Positions 44,501 to 49,007 of a DNA stretch of 49,007 nt are shown here, piece by piece; positions within the stretch are counted from its first letter, which is position 1, and the number at the start of each line of letters is the position of its first letter. A program made the position numbers and the translations under genes. The stretch is from Betaproteobacteria bacterium (lineage in GTDB: Bacteria; Pseudomonadota; Gammaproteobacteria; Burkholderiales; Ga0077523). Under the pieces are notes generated by a model. The model ran no database searches. It had not been told where the DNA came from and saw only the letters and a list, made by a program, of their open reading frames with translations. Location: contig JANXYG010000028.1 in the NCBI GenBank assembly GCA_025350245.1, positions 1 through 49,007 on the forward strand, read 5' to 3'.

Positions 44501-44829
44501 ATCTGCGCGATGGCGGCGCCGATGTCCATGCCCGGGTGGAAGAACACCTTGACCAGCCCGATGCCGGGAATGCAGTTCGACTCGATGCGCTCGATGCCGG
44601 CGACCGTGGTCGAGTAGGCGCGCTCGGAGATGATGACGACGCGGCGCTCCATCTCCTCGGCGGAGAGGCCGGAGTACTGCCAGCCGACGAACACGACCGG
44701 AATATCGATCTTCGGGAAGAAGTCGACCACCATGCGCGTAGCAGCCAGCATGCCCAGAAGCAACACCAGCAACGACAGCACGGCAATGGTATACGGCCGC
44801 CGCAGAGACAGCCGTACGAGTTCCATCAT
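41584..44829 (-). CDS. RND-family efflux permease
   Basis: A 1081-residue proton-driven RND transporter. Twelve transmembrane helices are apparent in the pattern 1+5 and 1+5, with two large periplasmic loops. It begins MMELVRLSLRRPYTIAVLSL; helix 4 contains GLALATGILVDDATVAVENIHRHR with the proton-relay Asp pair, and FGVSRYLFTPLALAVVFSL follows. The C-terminal half repeats the pattern (MMGTIMAVGIGVSNSILVVSFANEYR). The sequence looks closer to the HAE-1/MdtB-like group than to metal pumps, but the substrate is unknown. A GGGGAG site precedes the start. Coupling to the hydratase hints at a toxic nitrile or thiocyanate-related solute. Confidence 0.94.
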   Translation of the reverse strand: MMELVRLSLRRPYTIAVLSLLVLLLGMLAATRMVVDFFPKIDIPVVFVGWQYSGLSAEEMERRVVIISERAYSTTVAGIERIESNCIPGIGLVKVFFHPGMDIGAAIAQINAINGTALRILPPGISPPIIITYNPANVPIVNMTFSSKVLPEGKMFDHAFNFVRVKLFTIPGLQVPAPFGGRLRQISVDLNPTLMSAKGVSPNDVVNTLQNSNLLIPSGTARIGSFDYNVLMNSSPATVDEFNRMPLRIQGNVPVALGDVAHVEDGFTVQSNIVHVDGRRATYLTILKHSDASSLSVVNGVRNLLDEIRAGAPDGMDITLDFDQSTFVRAAITNVASESVLASVLVSIMILLFLGSWRNTIVVITSIPCAMFAGVICLYVTGNTINLMTLGGLALATGILVDDATVAVENIHRHRAMGQPLTVAILEGSREVAMPRTMATLAICIVFFPVSFLFGVSRYLFTPLALAVVFSLLASYILSFTLVPMLSRQLLEGERHDHEPGTRRGFGARFNAGRDRILDGLTNFYGSLLIMALTHRLVMMLVVVIFGGISLMLVKVVGTDFFPTPDVGIMKLHVRAPIGTRIEETEKLVLAVEEDLRKIIPAAEIDRINDMIGVPLFFNLALVPTDNISGMDAEVLILLKAPHQPVEHYLREIRKALPQKYPGAEFYFQNADIVTQVLNFGLPAPIDIQVQDSNFERAQGYANRVRRAVEETVGAVDVRQMQVLNYPALKIDVDRMRAARLGLTQRDVANSALISLSSSDIIAPSYFLNPNGVNYTVSVRTPPERVASVESLMATPVSPTTSPVSVAADPRVTMPTQGAPVITLGNVATIKPELSYQSVSHYTLQRVIDIAANLDRRDLGSTVSEIKAKIDAILAEKDFPKTAKINIRGQYDVMQSSFSSLALGLVLAVILVYALLVMLFQSWTDPFIIMMAVPGALIGILWMLTLTGTSLNVMSMMGTIMAVGIGVSNSILVVSFANEYRALHPEVDVVQAAIEAGRTRLRPVLMTALAMIIGMIPMAMGLGEGGEQNAPLGIAVIGGLILATISTLFVVPVVYSLLRRKMPTLHLLDARFEREASGDAV

Positions 44830-45092
44830 GGTGAAGCATTCTCCCCTGGTACACCGACCCCGGTGCTGTCGATCTCCCGCGAATTTACTGTTCTTGTTCT
44901 ACGGCAGAGCCCTGGATGATAAGGGCTGGGCGCGGTCGGCGTCGAGTACGGAATACAATCACCGTGCACGTATCGATCCAATCCGCGCCCGCCGCCATGA
45001 GCGCGGCACACGCCCGACTCGACCGCCGACGGCGCGGGGTTTCGAGGGACGACTGCACGCACGACCCGGGCGTTGCACCCTGGCGCCACCGG
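44830..45092. other. Intergenic region upstream of the RND operon
   Basis: 263 bp between the grxD stop and the permease start. No gene. A short imperfect hairpin (AGCCCT ... AGGGCT, about 44908-44926) and an AT-richer patch near 44881-44900 are the only structures; no strong promoter boxes are visible, though the operon promoter should lie here. Confidence 0.4.
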
Positions 45093-45437
45093 CTACTTCG
45101 CGAACAGCTTCTTCAGTTCGCCGCTCTGGTACATCTCGCGCATGATGTCGGAACCACCGACGAACTCGCCGTTGACATACAACTGCGGGATGGTGGGCCA
45201 GTTGGAGAATTCCTTGATGCCCTGGCGCACTTCGGCGTCCTCGAGCACATTGACGGTGGTGACTTCCTCGACACCACAGGCCTCGAGAATCTGCACCGCC
45301 GCCGCGGAAAAACCACACATCGGCGCGTCGGGCGTGCCCTTCATGTACAGCACCACCGGATTGGTCGTCACCTGCTGACGGATACGTTCATTGGCGTCCA
45401 CGAATCGACTCCTGAAAACATCGGGTCGGGCCGACAT
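45093..45437 (-). CDS. grxD: Monothiol glutaredoxin GrxD
   Basis: A 114-residue class II glutaredoxin that binds a glutathione-ligated 2Fe-2S cluster and helps deliver it. The active site is [13 protein letters not shown] (Cys41), with [29 protein letters not shown] conserved. Length fits the family. It follows prmC with a 24-bp gap, the usual place in betaproteobacteria. Confidence 0.97.
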   Translation of the reverse strand: MSARPDVFRSRFVDANERIRQQVTTNPVVLYMKGTPDAPMCGFSAAAVQILEACGVEEVTTVNVLEDAEVRQGIKEFSNWPTIPQLYVNGEFVGGSDIMREMYQSGELKKLFAK

Positions 45438-45461
45438 GGCCTCCCGGATAGATCGCGGATT

Positions 45462-46346
45462 CTAGCAGCCCGCCGACCGGACGGAATCCGCGCGACGTCC
45501 GTGAACCACGCGGGGGTTGTCGCCAGCATCGTCGAGAACCGCGATTCCGGTGAAGCCGGCCGCCTCGAACAACGCCACCACCGCCGGCCGCTGCCGGTAC
45601 CCATGCTCGACCAGTAACAGCCCGTCGGGCGCCAGAACCGCGCCTGCACCCGATACGATCCGGCGCAGGTCGTCCAGCCCGTCGCGGCCCGACACCAGCG
45701 CCGACGCCGGTTCATGCGCCAACGCCGCAAGATGCGGATCCCCGGTCTCGATGTACGGTGGATTGGCCACGACGAGATCGAAAGGCCCCGGCGGCGCGCC
45801 GGCGAACCAGTGGGCGCACGCGAACCGGACATTGGTGGCGCCCAGCCACCGGGCGTTGTCGCGCGCGATGTCGAGGGCTGCCGCTGCGCTGTCGATGGCG
45901 ACGACATCACTGCGCGGCCGTTCGAGTGCGATCGAGATCGCCACACAGCCGCTACCGGTGCCGAGGTCGAGGATACGAGCGGACCGGTCGGCACCGACAG
46001 CATCGAGCGCCGCGCCGACCAGCACGGCCGTATCGTCGCGCGGGATCAGCACCGCCGGGGTCACGCTGAACCGGCGACCCATGAAGAACTGTTCACCGAC
46101 CACATAGGCCAGCGGTTCCCCAGCGGCGAGCCGCGCGACCGCCAGATCGAATTGCCGCAGACCGACATCGGCGGCGGGTGCGGCCTCGCTCAGCGTGCGC
46201 TCGACGGCGCCCATCCCGGTCGTTGCCTCGAAGACGCGGACGATCCACTGCCACGCCTGGGAATCCGACAGCGGACCGGCGCCGTCACCCACCCTGGCCG
46301 CACGCAGTCGCGCCGCCTCGGCTCGTAACCGTTCACCGAGAGTCAT
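45462..46346 (-). CDS. prmC: Release factor glutamine methyltransferase PrmC
   Basis: A 294-residue SAM-dependent enzyme that N5-methylates the Gln of the GGQ motif in RF1 and RF2. The N-terminal helical domain includes LAAGEPLAYVVGEQFFMGRRF, ILDLGTGSGCVAISIA is the SAM loop, and VVANPPYIE is the NPPY catalytic motif. The ATG at 46346 begins the usual N-terminus; the upstream open frame is repeat DNA. It follows prfA, its substrate's gene, separated by a repeat element. Confidence 0.95.
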   Translation of the reverse strand: MTLGERLRAEAARLRAARVGDGAGPLSDSQAWQWIVRVFEATTGMGAVERTLSEAAPAADVGLRQFDLAVARLAAGEPLAYVVGEQFFMGRRFSVTPAVLIPRDDTAVLVGAALDAVGADRSARILDLGTGSGCVAISIALERPRSDVVAIDSAAAALDIARDNARWLGATNVRFACAHWFAGAPPGPFDLVVANPPYIETGDPHLAALAHEPASALVSGRDGLDDLRRIVSGAGAVLAPDGLLLVEHGYRQRPAVVALFEAAGFTGIAVLDDAGDNPRVVHGRRADSVRSAGC

Positions 46347-46377
46347 GCGGCCTCCTGACCTGTCGCGGGCGACATCA

Positions 46378-46503
46378 AAGCGCAGCCTGGTAGTGCGGAA
46401 CGAAGGGAATGCCTGAAGCGAAGGGGCAGCGCCCACAGGGTCCCCCGAGGACGCTGCGCCCCCTTGAGGGGGAAGGCGAAGCGCAGCGCAGCCTGGGGGT
46501 GGG
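46378..46503 (-). repeat. Single copy of the dispersed 3'-end element after prfA
   Basis: A full unit with GGAACGAAGGGAATGCC, the GGGGCAGCGCCC ... GACGCTGC palindrome, CCCCCTTGAGGGGG and GAAGCGCAGCGCAGCC. It ends a few bases from the prfA stop codon, in the standard orientation, and fills most of the prfA-prmC gap. Confidence 0.85.
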
Positions 46504-46505
46504 CG

Positions 46506-47588
46506 TCACCCTTCCTCGGCCATCGCCGCAAGCTGCTCGGCCTGGTGCTCGGCAACCAGGGCGTTGGTGAGGGCGTCGAGGTCGCCGTCCATGATCGCGT
46601 CGATCTTGTGCAGCGTCAGGTTGATGCGGTGGTCGGTCACCCGGCCCTGCGGGAAATTGTAGGTGCGGATGCGCTCGGAACGGTCGCCGCTGCCGATCAG
46701 GGACTTGCGCGTGGCGGCGGTCTTGGCCGACTGCTCGCGCGTTTGCTGGTCGCGGATACGCGCCACCAGCACCGACATCGCCTGCGCCTTGTTCTTGTGC
46801 TGCGAGCGATCGTCCTGGCATTCGACCACGATGCCGGTGGGCAGGTGAGTGATGCGCACCGCGGAGTCGGTCTTGTTGATGTGCTGCCCGCCCGCACCCG
46901 AGGCACGGTAGGTGTCGACGCGAATCTCGGCCGGATTGATGATGACATCGGCGATCTCGTCGGCTTCGGCCATCACCGCGACGGTGCAGGCGGAGGTGTG
47001 GATACGGCCCTGGGCCTCGGTCGCCGGCACGCGCTGGACGCGATGGCCGCCAGATTCGAACTTGAGCTTCGACCAGGCGCGCTCGCCGCTGATCTTCATG
47101 ATGATCTCCTTGTAGCCGCCGAGTTCACTCGGGCTCTGCGACACGATCGCGGTGACCCAGCGCTGGCGCTCGGCGAAGCGCGCGTACATGCGGAACAGGT
47201 GACCGGCGAACAATGCCGATTCGTCACCACCGGTGCCCGCCCGGACCTCGAGATAGATGTTGCGGTCGTCGTTGGGATCGCGCGGCAGCAGTTTGAGCTG
47301 GAGATCGGCCTCGATGGTCGCGAGGCGCTCGCGCGTGGCCTTGATCTCGGCTTCGGCGAACGCCTTCAGCTCCGGGTCGGCCATCATTTCCTGCGCGGTG
47401 AGCAGGTCGTGCCAGCCGTTGCGATAGTCCGTGTACAGCGACACCACCGGATCGAGCTCGGCGCGCTCGCGGGTCAGGCGCCGATAGTTGTCGAGATCGG
47501 CCGTGACCTGGTCGGATTGCAGCAGGCGATTGATCTCCTCCAGCCGCGCCGACAACTGCGCGAGCTTGGCCTCGATGCTGGGTTTCAT
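46506..47588 (-). CDS. prfA: Peptide chain release factor 1 PrfA
   Basis: A 360-residue class I release factor that reads UAA and UAG and triggers peptidyl-tRNA hydrolysis. The catalytic GGQ lies in [19 protein letters not shown] (about residue 235), the methylated Gln being PrmC's target. The [16 protein letters not shown] entry and the [19 protein letters not shown] segment are typical, and length equals E. coli RF1. Start overlaps the hemA stop by four bases. Confidence 0.98.
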   Translation of the reverse strand: MKPSIEAKLAQLSARLEEINRLLQSDQVTADLDNYRRLTRERAELDPVVSLYTDYRNGWHDLLTAQEMMADPELKAFAEAEIKATRERLATIEADLQLKLLPRDPNDDRNIYLEVRAGTGGDESALFAGHLFRMYARFAERQRWVTAIVSQSPSELGGYKEIIMKISGERAWSKLKFESGGHRVQRVPATEAQGRIHTSACTVAVMAEADEIADVIINPAEIRVDTYRASGAGGQHINKTDSAVRITHLPTGIVVECQDDRSQHKNKAQAMSVLVARIRDQQTREQSAKTAATRKSLIGSGDRSERIRTYNFPQGRVTDHRINLTLHKIDAIMDGDLDALTNALVAEHQAEQLAAMAEEG

Positions 47589-48838
47589 CCCTCTTTGGGA
47601 ATGGCGTAAAGCCGGCCGAGCGTGGCGATCAACTGGTCGCGCTCCTCGCCGTCGGCGCCGTTGAGCGCCCGGGTCGGTGCATGCAGGAACTTGTTGGTGA
47701 GGCCCTGCGACAGCGATTCGAGCACCGCCCGCGGGTCGTCGCCCCGCGCCAGCGCTTTCGCCGCGCGCTCGACTTCGTGCTGCCGCAGCTGTTCGGCGCG
47801 TTCGCGCAACGCGCGGATCGCCGGCACCACCCGCCGGCCCTGCAGCCAGTGCATGAAGTCGTGCACGCCGGCGGTGATGATGGCTTCAGCGGCACCGACC
47901 GCCGCGCGGCGCTGATCGACGCCTTCCTGGACGATGCGGCCGAGATCGTCGACGGTGTACAGGAACACGTTGCTCAGACGCCCCACCTCGGGCTCGACGT
48001 CGCGCGGTACGGCGAGGTCGACGATGAGCATCGGCCGATGCCGCCGGCTGCGCAACGCACGCTCGATCAGGCCCTTGCCGATGATGGGTAGCTGGCTCGC
48101 CGTACAGGTGACGACGATATCGTGCTGGGCGATATGGTCGGGCACCTCGGCGAGCGGGATGGAACGGGCGGAAAACCGCTGGGCCAGCGCCTGCGACTTT
48201 TCGAGGGTGCGGTTGGCGAAGGTCACCCGCTTCGGCGCGCGGGCGCAGAAATGCGCCGCGCACAACTCGATCATCTCGCCGGCACCCACGAACAGGATGG
48301 CCTGTCCGGCAACCGACGGAAAGATGCCCTCCGCCACCCTGACCGCCGCGGCGGCCAGGGACACCGAATTGGCGCCGATCTCGGTGCGGGTGCGCACTTC
48401 CTTCGCGACCGAGAACGTCTGCTGGAAAAGTTTGTGGAGGACGGTGCCGAGCGTGCCGGCTTCCTCAGCCTCGCGCACCGCCTGTTTCATCTGGCCGAGG
48501 ATCTGCGCTTCGCCGATGACCATGGATTCGAGGCCGCTCGCCACCCGAAACACATGACTGACCGCGCGTTCGCGCGGCAACTGGTAGAGCGACGCCTGCA
48601 ATCGGTCGGCGGGCAGACCGTGGTGCTGGGCCAGCCAGCCCACCACCTGGGCCGGCTCGGTGGTGGCGCAGTAGACCTCGGTCCGGTTGCAGGTGGAGAT
48701 GATCGCCGCCTCGCCCACCGGCTGGCGCCCGACCAGATCGCGCAATGCCGGTTGGAGATCGGCGGCCGGAAACGCCACCTGCTCGCGGATGGCGAGCGGC
48801 GCGGTCTGGTGATTCACTCCGAAGGCGATCAGTTCCAT
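47585..48838 (-). CDS. hemA: Glutamyl-tRNA reductase HemA
   Basis: A 417-residue enzyme that reduces glutamyl-tRNA to glutamate-1-semialdehyde, the first committed step of C5 tetrapyrrole synthesis. [14 protein letters not shown] opens the catalytic domain, Cys50 in [10 protein letters not shown] is the nucleophile, the NADPH domain begins [12 protein letters not shown], and a C-terminal helical dimerisation domain follows. The ATG at 48838 matches the family start. With hemC, hemD, hemX and hemY at 9.7-14 kb, much of early haem synthesis lies in this window. Confidence 0.97.
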   Translation of the reverse strand: MELIAFGVNHQTAPLAIREQVAFPAADLQPALRDLVGRQPVGEAAIISTCNRTEVYCATTEPAQVVGWLAQHHGLPADRLQASLYQLPRERAVSHVFRVASGLESMVIGEAQILGQMKQAVREAEEAGTLGTVLHKLFQQTFSVAKEVRTRTEIGANSVSLAAAAVRVAEGIFPSVAGQAILFVGAGEMIELCAAHFCARAPKRVTFANRTLEKSQALAQRFSARSIPLAEVPDHIAQHDIVVTCTASQLPIIGKGLIERALRSRRHRPMLIVDLAVPRDVEPEVGRLSNVFLYTVDDLGRIVQEGVDQRRAAVGAAEAIITAGVHDFMHWLQGRRVVPAIRALRERAEQLRQHEVERAAKALARGDDPRAVLESLSQGLTNKFLHAPTRALNGADGEERDQLIATLGRLYAIPKEG

Positions 48839-48924
48839 GGATGACGAGTGCCGCCGGCGCGATGCGGCGTGTCCGACCTGTAAACGGTTTGAACCGGAGT
48901 ATATGTCAGCACCACAGGTAGCCA

Positions 48925-49007
48925 GCGGCCAGAAGGCGCTGAACGAAGGGAACATCGGAAGCGACGGGGCCCCGCCCACAGGGTCCCCCGAGGACGGGGC
49001 GCCCCCT
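48925..49007 (-). repeat. Dispersed 3'-end element cut by the window end
   Basis: Starts GCGCTGAACGAAGGGAAC and runs through the GGGGCCCCGCCC ... GGGGCGCCCC palindrome to the last base. Its orientation is that of copies following minus-strand genes, which predicts a minus-strand stop codon shortly beyond the window. Confidence 0.8.

Noticed and set aside
44908-44926. Hairpin downstream of grxD as a rho-independent terminator
   Set aside because: A six-bp stem without a following T-run on the relevant strand.

Overview
The window is GC-rich chromosomal DNA, most likely from a betaproteobacterium (Burkholderiales/Rhodocyclales-like). The gene order points there: hemA-prfA-prmC-grxD, hemC-hemD-hemX-hemY beside an algZ/algR-type pair divergent from argH, and aroQ-accB-accC-prmA followed by a zinc-ribbon DUF3426 gene. 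The assignment rests on gene order and protein sequence, not on a marker RNA; I found no rRNA or tRNA.

Layout. 1-8.3 kb, minus strand: a tandem repeat array, dgkA, a truncated gcvH, the DUF3426 gene, prmA, accC, accB, aroQ, a TlpA-like thioredoxin, a stand-alone DsbD alpha domain and an SDR. 8.5-9.5 kb: a plus-strand 2Fe-2S/flavin reductase. 9.7-16.5 kb, minus: hemY, hemX, hemD, hemC, a small exported protein and a LytTR regulator with its kinase; the first 52 bp of the regulator gene is duplicated. 16.6-31 kb, plus: argH, an SDR, a complete branched-chain-amino-acid-type ABC transporter (livKHMGF), a 1314-residue PAS/GGDEF/EAL protein, cystathionine beta-synthase with a gamma-lyase/synthase, and dsbB. 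39-45 kb, minus: an RND efflux pump, its adaptor and a three-subunit cobalt-type nitrile hydratase/thiocyanate hydrolase, joined by stop/start overlaps. 45-49 kb, minus: grxD, prmC, prfA, hemA.

The main discovery is an accessory island at about 31.04-39.05 kb. It carries a complete diversity-generating retroelement (DGR): a secreted DUF1566-type target whose C-terminus is the variable repeat (VR), an Avd protein, the template repeat (TR), and a reverse transcriptase (RT) with YVDD and IGxxxSQ motifs. TR and VR differ at 15 aligned positions, 14 of them at template adenines, plus one 9-nt length difference in the Asn-codon tract. The RT has a C-terminal extension that reads like a MutS mismatch-recognition domain. 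The same island holds a secreted TPR/FGE-sulfatase protein, a secreted coiled-coil protein and an overlapping AAA ATPase-PIN pair that looks like a defence or toxin module. Imperfect 48-bp direct repeats, derived from the 3' end of the hydratase alpha gene, flank the island; no integrase is visible.

A GC-rich palindromic element of about 110 bp recurs at eight places. Wherever the host gene is in view it lies just past a stop codon, in one orientation relative to that gene. This suggests a mobile 3'-UTR or terminator-like element.
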